A stretch of 64,000 bases of DNA from an uncultured Bacteroidales bacterium. Lineage in GTDB: Bacteria; Bacteroidota; Bacteroidia; Bacteroidales; UBA932. This document shows, piece after piece, positions 27,637-35,112 of the stretch. The DNA lies in NCBI GenBank assembly GCA_934725015.1, contig CAKVAS010000001.1, positions 248,001 through 312,000 on the forward strand, read 5' to 3'. The notes below the pieces were generated by a model, which worked only from the letters and a program-made list of their open reading frames with translations, was not told the DNA's origin and did not search any database. The translations under genes were made by a program, and so were the position numbers. Every line of letters begins with the position of its first letter. The first letter of the stretch is position 1.

Positions 27637-27906
27637 ATGGAAAATTTAAGAAAAGTAAAATTCACACTTGAGGAACAAGTGGACCTCGGCCTTGGGGATT
27701 ATGAAAATGACGCTGAACGAGAAGAAAAAACCAAAGAACGCGACGGACAGTTCCACGCATGGGGAAACGAATGCTTTTGGGATGAGGAAGGTAAACTCGT
27801 TGAACAGGTTATCGGAGTCGTAGAAGAGATTGAAACCGGGAAGGTTTATCATATTATCCCCAAGCGGATTACCTTTGTGCCGTCAGACTCCTCTCATTTA
27901 GTGTGA
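27637..27906 (+). CDS. Small acidic hypothetical protein
   Basis: 89-aa protein, no signal peptide or TM. It begins MENLRKVKFTLEEQVDLGLG and ends with a GVVEEIETGKVYHIIPKRITFV block that looks like a small beta-hairpin module. It lies 31 bp after the mosaic lipoprotein, and a terminator follows. Composition matches the AT-rich accessory block. No family assigned; it could be an immunity- or antitoxin-like protein or an operon passenger. Confidence 0.6.
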   Translation: MENLRKVKFTLEEQVDLGLGDYENDAEREEKTKERDGQFHAWGNECFWDEEGKLVEQVIGVVEEIETGKVYHIIPKRITFVPSDSSHLV

Positions 27907-27985
27907 ACCAATCCTTGTAATCTAACAGGATTCTTCGTTAGCCTCAGTTTCACGCATTACAACTACTGCGCACCATATATATTAT

Positions 27986-28016
27986 TGGGAGGGTGGATTC
28001 GTCCGCCCTCCCATTT
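27986..28016 (+). terminator. Rho-independent terminator after 27637-27906
   Basis: TGGGAGGGTGGA and TCCGCCCTCCCA form a 12-bp stem (one G-T pair) with a TTCG loop, then TTTT. It separates the lipoprotein unit from higBA. Confidence 0.85.
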
Positions 28017-28061
28017 TCGCGAAAAACTCCACCTTTTCTGTGTATTATCTAAAATATTTTA

Positions 28062-28069
28062 TACCTTTG
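28062..28069 (+). promoter_or_regulatory. -7 promoter box of higBA
   Basis: TACCTTTG is an exact TAnnTTTG match 23 bp upstream of the higB ATG, with TCTG about 21 bp upstream as a weak -33 element. Confidence 0.6.
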
Positions 28070-28092
28070 CACTCCGATAAGGACTTGAAACA

Positions 28093-28410
28093 ATGGAAAT
28101 TCGTTTTGACAAACAATATCTGGAAGACCTCTATCTCAAGGGGAAAAGCAGTGACAAGAAACACCGCTTTCAGCCTCAGATTGTTGCGAAATACATCAGA
28201 ACCATCGATTTGTTGGAATCCTTGTCTGCCGTGGAAGATTTATATAGATACCATTCGCTGAACTACGAGAAACTTGTCGGCGACAAGTCTGGAATAGAAT
28301 CCGTCAGGGTTAATGACCAATATCGCATTGAGTTTCAAACAAAACAGGTAGAAGCGGAGGTTGTCGTGACGGTATGCAACATATTGGAATTGTCGAATCA
28401 CTATAAATGA
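28093..28410 (+). CDS. higB: HigB-type RelE/ParE-superfamily toxin
   Basis: 105-aa toxin of the host-inhibition-of-growth family; members are ribosome-dependent mRNA endonucleases. The N-terminus MEIRFDKQYLEDLYLKGKS and the core GIESVRVNDQYRIEFQ with a final VTVCNILELSNHY follow the RelE fold; basic residues in the SVRVNDQYR region are the likely active-site part. Toxin-first order, with the antitoxin start overlapping the toxin stop by 4 bp (ATGA), is characteristic of higBA and supports translational coupling. Confidence 0.88.
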   Translation: MEIRFDKQYLEDLYLKGKSSDKKHRFQPQIVAKYIRTIDLLESLSAVEDLYRYHSLNYEKLVGDKSGIESVRVNDQYRIEFQTKQVEAEVVVTVCNILELSNHYK

Positions 28411-28730
28411 TTATGCTTATGACGACGAAAATGTACGGCTTCAGGGCCACTCATCCGGGTGAGGTTCTGAAAGACGAGATTGAATACAGGGGAATTTCCC
28501 AAAAGGAACTGGCGGGTCAGATGGGTATGTCATATAACATTCTGAATGACATACTGAACGGACGGCGCAGCGTCACGGAATCGACGGCAATGCTCTTTGA
28601 GGCCGCGCTTGACATTCCGGCGGACTCGCTCATGGCTCTGCAGCACAAGTTCAATATGCAGAAAATACGGAACGACAGGTCATTCATGTCCCGCCTCGAC
28701 AGCATAAGGCATCTTGTCGCGGCGCTCTGA
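28407..28730 (+). CDS. higA: HigA-type antitoxin with XRE helix-turn-helix
   Basis: 107-aa antitoxin and likely autorepressor. FRATHPGEVLKDEIEYRGIS is the classic HigA opening, followed by an HTH (QKELAGQMGMSYNILNDILNG) and a C-terminal helical part. Several ATGs lie close together (28407, 28413, 28419, 28431); 28407 is chosen because it overlaps the toxin stop. It is more GC-rich than higB. Confidence 0.88.
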   Translation: MIMLMTTKMYGFRATHPGEVLKDEIEYRGISQKELAGQMGMSYNILNDILNGRRSVTESTAMLFEAALDIPADSLMALQHKFNMQKIRNDRSFMSRLDSIRHLVAAL

Positions 28731-28760
28731 CAAGCTTCAACGAATTAAGATATGCCGTAA

Positions 28761-28901
28761 GTGCCCATATCAACCACGGAAATATCACGTGCACGCAAGG
28801 CGTTGGTAGCCAAAGACATTCTCGATGACTTCGGAAAATGCTTCACATTCGAAGACCCGCTTTACGAATACTGGCTGAAGAACGTGTTTTTCAGACGATG
28901 A
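28761..28901 (+). pseudogene. Degraded C-terminal fragment of an ATPase-like protein
   Basis: A 46-codon open stretch with no usable start (an in-frame TAA at 28758-28760 directly precedes it). It translates to text containing SRARKALVAKDIL, then FTFEDPLYEYWLK. A winged-helix part followed by a 'F-x-DPLY-x-x-WLK' block is the usual tail of Bacteroidota/archaeal-type AAA ATPases related to the genes at 2-391 and 51549. Likely a remnant of an excised or decayed copy. Confidence 0.5.
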
Positions 28902-28923
28902 TAAAAATAATTTGTAGCATCGT

Positions 28924-29988
28924 CTATAGCTTCCTGAGGTTGCAGAGGAGAAGGTTGCCTTGAGAGTCGCGGAGATGCATGCCGTTGCCCTGGCAGTAGC
29001 GGAACCATTTGCAGGAGGCGCAGGCGTCCTTTTTCATCCAGCTGCGGTCGCGGTAGGGACGGAAACGGTTCTCCCAGACATCGATGAAGTCGTCCTTGTA
29101 GATGTTGCCCTGATGATAGTCGCTGCGGATGCTGGCACAGGCGGAGATGGAGCCGTCAGCAAGAACAGACGCGACCGTGAGGCCGGCCTGACACATATAG
29201 AGGCTGTCGCGCACCCTGCCCTCATATTCGCCGAGGAAGCCCTCACAGGCATAGTTCGTTCGGATGCGGCCTTCGTTTCGCGTGCGGACTATGAAGTCCA
29301 TCAGAGCTCGAAATTCCTGAGAAGTGAGCTGAAGGGATTGATCTCCGGCCGCGCGTCCCGCCGGGAAAATGGTGAAGAGGCGCCAGGCCTTTATTCCGGA
29401 GGCTATGAGGAGTTCCTTGAGTTCCTCAAGATGTGCAAGGTTGCGGCGGTTCACGCAGGTCACGACGTCGAAGACGATGCCGCTTCCGGAAAGAATCATT
29501 GCGGCATTCAGGGCTCGGGTGAAGCTGCCCGGCACGCCCCTCATCCAGTCATGGTCGGCTTCGGTGCCGTCAATCGAAACGGTGGCGCTGCCAAGTCCCG
29601 CACGGAGAAGTCCGGCCGCGCGCTCCCTCGTCAGCAGATAGCCGTTCGTGACCATTCCGCATGAGAAGCCCATTTCACGGATTCTGCGGATGCAGTCCTC
29701 GAGGTCGCGGCGCATCAGAGGCTCGCCGCCGCTGAGAATCACCATCTTTCCCTCCGGGCCGTACGCCTCGCTGATACGGTGAAGCACCCTTTCAAAGTCG
29801 GCGAAAGGCATATCCTTCAGGCCGGAGGTCACCTTGCAGTCACTTCCGCAATGGCGGCATCCAAGACAGCATCGCAGGGTACATTCCCAGAAAATATCCC
29901 TCAGCGGGTGCTCCCGCGCACAGTTGAGGGTGAGCTGCCGCTGCAGTTCAAGGGCGATTCTTTGTCTGAGGCTTACCCCGCCCATCAT
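28924..29988 (-). CDS. Radical SAM/SPASM enzyme of the rSAM/lipoprotein system
   Basis: 354-aa radical SAM protein. The 4Fe-4S SAM motif is CCLGCRHC (CxxxCxxC), inside the block ECTLRCCLGCRHCGSDC that typifies the Bacteroidota 'rSAM partnered with lipoprotein' family (TIGR04133-like). ILSGGEPLMRRDLE is the SAM-binding GGE region. The C-terminal SPASM domain has additional Cys (CQAGLTVASVLADGSISAC, CASCKWFRYCQGN) for auxiliary clusters. The start overlaps the stop of the lipoprotein gene by 4 bp (ATGA). The modification performed, and whether the lipoprotein is its substrate, are unknown; the pairing itself is a recognised genomic association. Confidence 0.88.
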   Translation of the reverse strand: MMGGVSLRQRIALELQRQLTLNCAREHPLRDIFWECTLRCCLGCRHCGSDCKVTSGLKDMPFADFERVLHRISEAYGPEGKMVILSGGEPLMRRDLEDCIRRIREMGFSCGMVTNGYLLTRERAAGLLRAGLGSATVSIDGTEADHDWMRGVPGSFTRALNAAMILSGSGIVFDVVTCVNRRNLAHLEELKELLIASGIKAWRLFTIFPAGRAAGDQSLQLTSQEFRALMDFIVRTRNEGRIRTNYACEGFLGEYEGRVRDSLYMCQAGLTVASVLADGSISACASIRSDYHQGNIYKDDFIDVWENRFRPYRDRSWMKKDACASCKWFRYCQGNGMHLRDSQGNLLLCNLRKL

Positions 29989-30461
29989 TTCTCGGCTTTC
30001 TCTTCCGGCTTCAGTCTTATCTCGACTGGAGCCGCGTTCTCGTATGCCCCGAAATACCAGTCACCATCGCCATCCTTCACCTTAACGATGTCAACTTTAA
30101 GCGTTTCCGGAGTAAAGAAGCCGCCGTTCTCCTCGCCGTCAATATCCTCGGTTATCACATAGACATCAGGATTTTCAAATGATGTCACCGTCCCGCCGAA
30201 TTCGAATTTTCCGGCATTGTCCGTCCGGGAATTGAACAATTCGTACTCATATTCATCCAATTCCACTCCCGACTGTTTGGGCATGACCTGTACGGCCTTC
30301 ACCTGCATCCCTTCAATCGGGTTCTCCCTTTCATCCGTAACGACACCTTTGACCGTCAAGTCACAATGAGGAGAGCCGTACATCACGGGACATCCCGTTA
30401 CGACAGTCAATCCCATAGCCGCAAGCAGACCCCTGCATATTTTCACAATCAGTTGTCTCAT
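29985..30461 (-). CDS. rSAM-associated lipoprotein
   Basis: 158-aa lipoprotein: signal up to VVTGC, mature start CPVMYGSPHCDLTVKGVVTD. The mature part is a carboxypeptidase-regulatory-like beta domain (ENPIEGMQVKAVQV, DNAGKFEFGG) with an acidic, Asp/Glu-rich middle and the aromatic block DGDWYFGAYENA. Matches the partner lipoprotein (TIGR04134-like) of the radical SAM enzyme encoded immediately downstream and translationally coupled. It could be the substrate of the enzyme or a surface partner; a second Cys (in PHCDL) and conserved aromatics are candidate target residues (speculative). Confidence 0.82.
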   Translation of the reverse strand: MRQLIVKICRGLLAAMGLTVVTGCPVMYGSPHCDLTVKGVVTDERENPIEGMQVKAVQVMPKQSGVELDEYEYELFNSRTDNAGKFEFGGTVTSFENPDVYVITEDIDGEENGGFFTPETLKVDIVKVKDGDGDWYFGAYENAAPVEIRLKPEEKAEK

Positions 30462-30520
30462 ATCAGCATCGTTTTAAATTAACAACTCAATGATTATCAG
30501 TCATCTATTGACATTCTTCG

Positions 30521-30528
30521 CAAATATA
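30521..30528 (-). promoter_or_regulatory. -7 promoter box of the rSAM/lipoprotein operon
   Basis: Minus-strand TATATTTG, an exact TAnnTTTG match 60 bp upstream of the lipoprotein start. No clear -33 element. Confidence 0.45.
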
Positions 30529-30606
30529 GCGAAAAAGATGAATAGATTTCCACGGGGTATCGCATATTTTTACTAATATTGCAGAGAGAAACAAATACGC
30601 CACGAG

Positions 30607-30649
30607 TTAGATATTGTGTTTATTTAGATATTATGTTTATATAGATATG
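30607..30649 (+). repeat. 17-bp direct repeats across the start of the DUF3791 gene
   Basis: TTAGATATTGTGTTTAT (30607-30623) and TTAGATATTATGTTTAT (30624-30640) are adjacent copies differing at one base, and a third partial copy (ATAGATATG) contains the ATG at 30647. Spacing and position suggest iterated operator sites for autoregulation. Confidence 0.65.
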
Positions 30650-30880
30650 ACAATCAAGGAAAGAGCTACAGAGTTTGCGGTTTTTTGCATTGAAAACACC
30701 GCCAGCCATTTAGGAGTTCCGGGAAGTGTCATCTACAATGAGCTGAACAGCATAGGCGGTGTGGACGGCTTTCTGTTCCCGAGTTATGAAGCATTGCACA
30801 CGCAGAGCAAATCCTATATCGTTGATGAAGTGCTCGCATACATGAAGGCCAATAACCTCAAAACTGATTTTGCAAAATGA
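30647..30880 (+). CDS. DUF3791 protein (upstream of DUF3990)
   Basis: 77-aa helical protein, start at MTIKERATEFAVFCIENTAS. It is a DUF3791-type small protein: FCIENTASHLG, then VIYNELNSIGGVDGFLFPSY. An ATG upstream (30614) lies within the 17-bp repeats and is less likely. Its stop overlaps the DUF3990 start by 4 bp. By gene order it is probably an antitoxin-like partner of the DUF3990 protein (inference). Confidence 0.78.
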   Translation: MTIKERATEFAVFCIENTASHLGVPGSVIYNELNSIGGVDGFLFPSYEALHTQSKSYIVDEVLAYMKANNLKTDFAK

Positions 30881-31371
30881 GAGTATATCACGGGGCAGTA
30901 ATGATTGTAGAGCGTCCTTTGGTTGATGTAGGACGGAAGAATCTTGATTTTGGCAATGGGTTTTATCTGACAGATCTCGAAGAACAGGCCGTTTCGTGGG
31001 CTTCAAGACCAATAAATAAGGGGAAAAGACAATTCGTCAATGAATATGAGTTTGATTTTGAGACAGCATTGAATGAAAGTTTCCGTTACCTCAAGTTTGA
31101 CGCATATAATCTCGATTGGCTTAATTTCGTAGTCACCAACAGGAAAGGCGGGAATGAGTGGGCACAATATGACATTATTGAGGGTGGAATTGCAAATGAC
31201 AGGGTATTCAACACCATTGAACTCTATTCTGACGGGCTTATTTCCGACAAAGAGGCATTGCAGAGGCTTATATACGAGAAACCAAACAATCAGATATGCC
31301 TCTTGAACCAAGCCGTCGTTGACAGGCATCTAAAATTCATTCAAGCTAACGAATTTAGTCATGACACATAA
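30877..31371 (+). CDS. DUF3990 protein, probable ADP-ribosyltransferase-fold toxin
   Basis: 164-aa protein of the DUF3990 family, which belongs to the ADP-ribosyltransferase fold. The three expected motifs can be seen: His5 in VYHGA; a GNGFYLT strand with Tyr30 followed by helix DLEEQAVSWA; and Glu102 in YDIIEGGIANDR, giving an H-Y-E signature. Length suits a single catalytic domain. No signal peptide, so it acts in the cytosol. It is flanked on both sides by DUF3791 genes with overlapping ends, the typical organisation of toxin-antitoxin modules. The toxin role and the target are not shown by sequence. Confidence 0.78.
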   Translation: MRVYHGAVMIVERPLVDVGRKNLDFGNGFYLTDLEEQAVSWASRPINKGKRQFVNEYEFDFETALNESFRYLKFDAYNLDWLNFVVTNRKGGNEWAQYDIIEGGIANDRVFNTIELYSDGLISDKEALQRLIYEKPNNQICLLNQAVVDRHLKFIQANEFSHDT

Positions 31372-31612
31372 CCCGCTGATAAACGAGACATTGCTACAGA
31401 TGAAGTTCGCCAGAGTGGTGTCATTGCTGGCAAAGAGACTCGGAATTACAGAGGAAGACGCGCTTGGGATATTCTATAATTCCGAGACATATAAGAATCT
31501 TTCCGACACCCGCAACGGGCTACAGAACATGAGCGATGCCTACCTCGTTGATGACATCGTGATGGGGCTTAAAAATTCTTTTGTACCCCATGAAAAGATA
31601 GATAGAATCTGA
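31361..31612 (+). CDS. Second DUF3791 protein (downstream of DUF3990)
   Basis: 83-aa helical protein beginning MTHNPLINETLLQMKFARVV, with LAKRLGITEEDALGIFYNSE and the DUF3791-like tail DAYLVDDIVMGLKN. It overlaps the DUF3990 stop by 11 bp, so it is translated from the same message. It differs clearly from the first DUF3791 protein; the two may act as antitoxin and regulator, or both bind the DUF3990 protein. Confidence 0.75.
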   Translation: MTHNPLINETLLQMKFARVVSLLAKRLGITEEDALGIFYNSETYKNLSDTRNGLQNMSDAYLVDDIVMGLKNSFVPHEKIDRI

Positions 31613-31651
31613 CGTTTGTGCGGAAGAACTCATGCCGGATTTGCACATAAA

Positions 31652-33490
31652 TCATCGACACAAGTTCAGTTTTTTCCAATCGACGGACAGTCCGGCGGAC
31701 GGGATTACGGTAGGTGTCTGCCGTTTCGAGTTTTCTATTATGGAATAACGTGACACCTGTTCTTCCACATAAGCCGCCAATTCTCCCAAACTGACGTTAC
31801 CCTTTGTCTCCTGAAGCTTCTTAAGGAGAAAATAAGTGAAGAGTCCATGCCCCTTATCGGCATATTGGTAGGCAGTTTCGTCACCTGATGCGGCAGAGAG
31901 GACGACAAGATTTCCCGTTGGAACCGCCTCCTTTGCCTTAAGAGCCACACCACGGGCGGATGCGAGCATATTCCCGGACCGTTCCGCCCCGGAGAAACAA
32001 GCGTCAAGAAGAACGAGCGTCTGCTTCGTAGGATATTGTGAAAGGCTTGAATACAAGTCGCTTAACTTATATGCCGTCCGTGTATTGGTCCCATTTCCGT
32101 CAACAGGGAGGAGATACGCATCCCGTGAGCCTTCGTCCGGAATGCCATGACCGGCATAATAGAAGATGAGGCTTGCGTCACCATTGCAGGCCTGCGCTAT
32201 ATTTGTCAGCCAATCTACCTGTGACCACATATTTACGAGAGTCGCATCAGGTGTGAAGTGTATGTTCTTCTCAGGGATGCCGAGAGTCTTGACGCAGTAT
32301 TCCTTGAACACCCGTCCGTCATTCGCGGCATAATCCACTTCAGACACTGACTGATAGTTTTCATTTGCAATAATGACTGCAAATGTGTTATCATTGACAA
32401 CACCGGACATCGGTATGCCCATATCAACATCTGAGTTCCCGACCTTCAACGACTTTCTGCTGAACTGAGGTTTGCCATGGTTCTTGCCGCCTTCATCAAC
32501 GGCCTCAACATCTATACTGTCAAAATTATACGCTATATCGACACTTGTGAATTCAAGCGGAGCGTCATTTTTATAGCTGTATTTATGTCCGTCCGGGGTA
32601 GTGAAATCCGCAGACTGCAATGCCAAATGATCCTCCGCAATATAATATGTATTAGTCCTTGACACAGAAGCAAAGTTATTCTCAAAGTTTTCTGCCTGTG
32701 AAATAGGAACAGGCACCAGCAAATTCCCAAAACGGTCATCATAGATTAAAAAGATTTCACCATCTGCATCATATTCCAGAATATTCTGGCGTGTTTTTAG
32801 CCCATTACTCTGCTCTGCAATGAATTCCTTTCTTGCGACTTGCAACAACGAATCTATCATACATCGTCTTGTGCTTTCGTTCACCCGTTTCTTCCAATCG
32901 TCAGTCTTTTCAAATTTGCCCTTTTTCTGCCAGTTGTTTACAAACACCTCGACATACTGCTTCGCAAAACTCGTGTAAGAATTGCGCACCGCATCCCGAC
33001 TTGCATACATTTTGCCGTCTTTATCAATATATTTCCACTCTCCATTTAGTTGAATAGGAGCCAATCCATCGGAGAACTCGGACGCCAAATCAAATCTATA
33101 CGGAATGACTGATTTCCCGGTTTTGTCGATATATCCATATTTTCCATTAATTTTTGCGACGGCAAGTCCTTCAGAGAAGCTTCCCAAGTACTCAAAACGA
33201 TACGGAATGACACATTTCCCATCCGTATCAATACAACCGTATTTACCATCTATACAGACTGAAGCAAGTCCTTCTGAGAATGGTTTCGCCATGGAGAATC
33301 GCGGCTTTATCACAAAAGTGTGCGAATCACCGCCATATCTCTTGTAACCATAAATACCATTCGTATTCCGAGCCGGGACATAGTCTCCAAACTTGTAATC
33401 CTGCGCGAAAGACACTATAGAAACAACAAGCAGCGCCCCAGTCGCGAAGAACGTGCGCATATATTTATGAACAAAACATCTTTTCATCAT
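31652..33490 (-). CDS. Secreted WG-repeat protein with caspase (C14) domain
   Basis: 612-aa exported protein (signal in MRTFFATGALLVVSIVSFAQ; Met at 33460 is an alternative start, but 33490 overlaps the upstream gene by 4 bp). Residues about 45-160 are three WG/KWG-type beta repeats (PFSEGLASVCIDGKYGCID, SFSEGLAVAKINGKYGYID, EFSDGLAPIQLNGEWKYID). A helical linker follows (165-350). The C-terminal caspase domain starts FAVIIANENY and has catalytic His448 in FYYAGHG and Cys498 in LLDACFSG. It is therefore probably an active clan CD protease outside the cytosol. Its target is unknown. Last gene of a four-gene operon. Confidence 0.85.
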   Translation of the reverse strand: MMKRCFVHKYMRTFFATGALLVVSIVSFAQDYKFGDYVPARNTNGIYGYKRYGGDSHTFVIKPRFSMAKPFSEGLASVCIDGKYGCIDTDGKCVIPYRFEYLGSFSEGLAVAKINGKYGYIDKTGKSVIPYRFDLASEFSDGLAPIQLNGEWKYIDKDGKMYASRDAVRNSYTSFAKQYVEVFVNNWQKKGKFEKTDDWKKRVNESTRRCMIDSLLQVARKEFIAEQSNGLKTRQNILEYDADGEIFLIYDDRFGNLLVPVPISQAENFENNFASVSRTNTYYIAEDHLALQSADFTTPDGHKYSYKNDAPLEFTSVDIAYNFDSIDVEAVDEGGKNHGKPQFSRKSLKVGNSDVDMGIPMSGVVNDNTFAVIIANENYQSVSEVDYAANDGRVFKEYCVKTLGIPEKNIHFTPDATLVNMWSQVDWLTNIAQACNGDASLIFYYAGHGIPDEGSRDAYLLPVDGNGTNTRTAYKLSDLYSSLSQYPTKQTLVLLDACFSGAERSGNMLASARGVALKAKEAVPTGNLVVLSAASGDETAYQYADKGHGLFTYFLLKKLQETKGNVSLGELAAYVEEQVSRYSIIENSKRQTPTVIPSAGLSVDWKKLNLCR

Positions 33491-34371
33491 TTTTGCTTAA
33501 TAGTTATATCAAAAGTTCGAACCCTCATCTTAGAATCATATACCCGAACCTTGGTGAGCCATTTTTGAAAATCAGAGAAAACCACCTCACGAGGAAGGAC
33601 ACTTTCCGCCGACTTGGAATCTACGGCCTTTGAGAATTGATTAGGTGAATATATACAATATATGCGGTTGATTTCAATCGGTCTGGCACATGTCATAGAA
33701 AACTCGTCCACGTCACGCGCTTCAAGAGGAAATTTTGCCTTATCCGGCGAAAACAGGACATATTTTTCTCCTCCCATTACACGCAAAGTGCCTTGAGTCA
33801 TCGACATATAGGGAAGCAGGCAATATGCAGTGTTGTCACAATCATACAGATAGACCGCAAGATAGCCGTCCAATGGAGCCTTGAATGCCAGATAAAGGTC
33901 GTCTCCTGCATTGAAGTCCAGACTCTCGAATTTGTCATCCACCCCATTGCGCAGGATTTTGGCTTCAAAATCCACCGAGGACGAACTGATTTCACGTGCT
34001 TTCCCTTTGACCGTCACCTTGATGGCGAGCATATCGTTCACGTCAACAATTCTTTTGAACTCCGGTTCGCCGACAGTTTCAATCCACTCTCCCTTGACAA
34101 TGCTCTCGCCGAGACTGAAAGTGCTGACATCAGAGTTACCGCCATCATTCGTGGAGACTATTGTCGCGGTACCGGAATTTATGATCGTACCGAATTTGTC
34201 TGCCAGAATCTGAATCTGTGCCCGCTGCAACGCCTTTACCTTGGACACTTCATAAGACTCCGTATCGGGCGGATAGTAGATGTATTCACCCGACACGGAG
34301 ACAATCTTCTGTGCATTGAGTATCATAGGCAACAGAATCAAAAGAACCGAGATGCCTTTCTTCACAGACAT
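33487..34371 (-). CDS. DUF4384-domain secreted protein
   Basis: 294-aa exported protein (MSVKKGISVLLILLPMILNAQ). The first 120 residues resemble an LPP20/FlgO-like 'stress protein' module (YEVSKVKALQRAQIQILADKFG). Residues about 135-255 form a DUF4384 beta domain (DDLYLAFKAPLDGYLAVYLYDCDN, YVLFSPDKAKFPL). DUF4384 often occurs next to or fused with caspase or kinase domains; here it is translationally coupled (ATGA overlap) to the caspase gene, which suggests a sensor or regulator of it. Confidence 0.75.
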   Translation of the reverse strand: MSVKKGISVLLILLPMILNAQKIVSVSGEYIYYPPDTESYEVSKVKALQRAQIQILADKFGTIINSGTATIVSTNDGGNSDVSTFSLGESIVKGEWIETVGEPEFKRIVDVNDMLAIKVTVKGKAREISSSSVDFEAKILRNGVDDKFESLDFNAGDDLYLAFKAPLDGYLAVYLYDCDNTAYCLLPYMSMTQGTLRVMGGEKYVLFSPDKAKFPLEARDVDEFSMTCARPIEINRIYCIYSPNQFSKAVDSKSAESVLPREVVFSDFQKWLTKVRVYDSKMRVRTFDITIKQK

Positions 34372-34383
34372 ACACTATGGCTT

Positions 34384-35088
34384 TCAGTTCAACTTGAGCA
34401 GAGTGTCAAGTTTATCATGCAACTTTTCTCCTTTTTTCTCAAGTTCTTCCTTCACTACGCTTTTGGCGCTCTCCATCGCCATTTTAGAGTTATAGGCAAT
34501 CTGAACACGCACTTCCTTGTTCTTGTTCGGAAGGGTGCGATAGCATTCAACGACGGTTATGGCACGTCCAAGACGCTGTGAAATGATGTTTTTACTCGCG
34601 GAAACGGTTTCAACTACTGAAGCCGACTCTTCCTGAGACATCTGATTGTTGGCTACAGTATTTTCTATAATTCCGACTATTTCGGAAGATATTTGCCCGG
34701 CAAGCAGAAGCTTGGAGAGTTCCATTGCCTGCAATTTGGCCGCGTCGTAGCTGCCGCCGACGGACATTGCCTCGCTCATCAAGTACAACGGATAACCGGA
34801 TTCGTCAAATTCATACTGCATTGAATACGCCCTGTCCAGCTGCTTCTCCAGAGGAAGATGCCCGGGCGCGACTTCCCACCCGTCCCGAGCATAGGACTTG
34901 GCTGCCTTTCTGGCAGACTTGGAAGCCTTCGCGGTAAGTTCTTTCTTTGCATACTTGTTCATTGCCTTGCGTGCCTCAAGCGACGATATGTCCTGAGCAC
35001 CGGCCGGACACAACACCGCAAAAGACACAACGGCAGACATAATTATCTTTTTAACAAACGACACCTGCATAGAATTGAGATTTTTCAT
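34384..35088 (-). CDS. LPP20-like exported protein
   Basis: 234-aa exported protein; the signal lies in the first 32 residues (IIMSAVVSFAVLCPAGAQ; alternative Met codons at 35070 and 35040). The mature part begins with a basic Ala/Lys-rich helix (AKKELTAKASKSARKAAKSY), followed by an LPP20-family-like fold: SYDAAKLQAMELSKLLLAGQ, then RLGRAITVVECYRTLPNKNKEVRVQIAY. It lies 12 bp upstream of the DUF4384 gene and shares the operon. Function unknown; LPP20-type proteins occur in outer-membrane secretion or stress complexes. Confidence 0.65.
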   Translation of the reverse strand: MKNLNSMQVSFVKKIIMSAVVSFAVLCPAGAQDISSLEARKAMNKYAKKELTAKASKSARKAAKSYARDGWEVAPGHLPLEKQLDRAYSMQYEFDESGYPLYLMSEAMSVGGSYDAAKLQAMELSKLLLAGQISSEIVGIIENTVANNQMSQEESASVVETVSASKNIISQRLGRAITVVECYRTLPNKNKEVRVQIAYNSKMAMESAKSVVKEELEKKGEKLHDKLDTLLKLN

Positions 35089-35112
35089 AATACAAATTAG
35101 ATTGATGATTAG

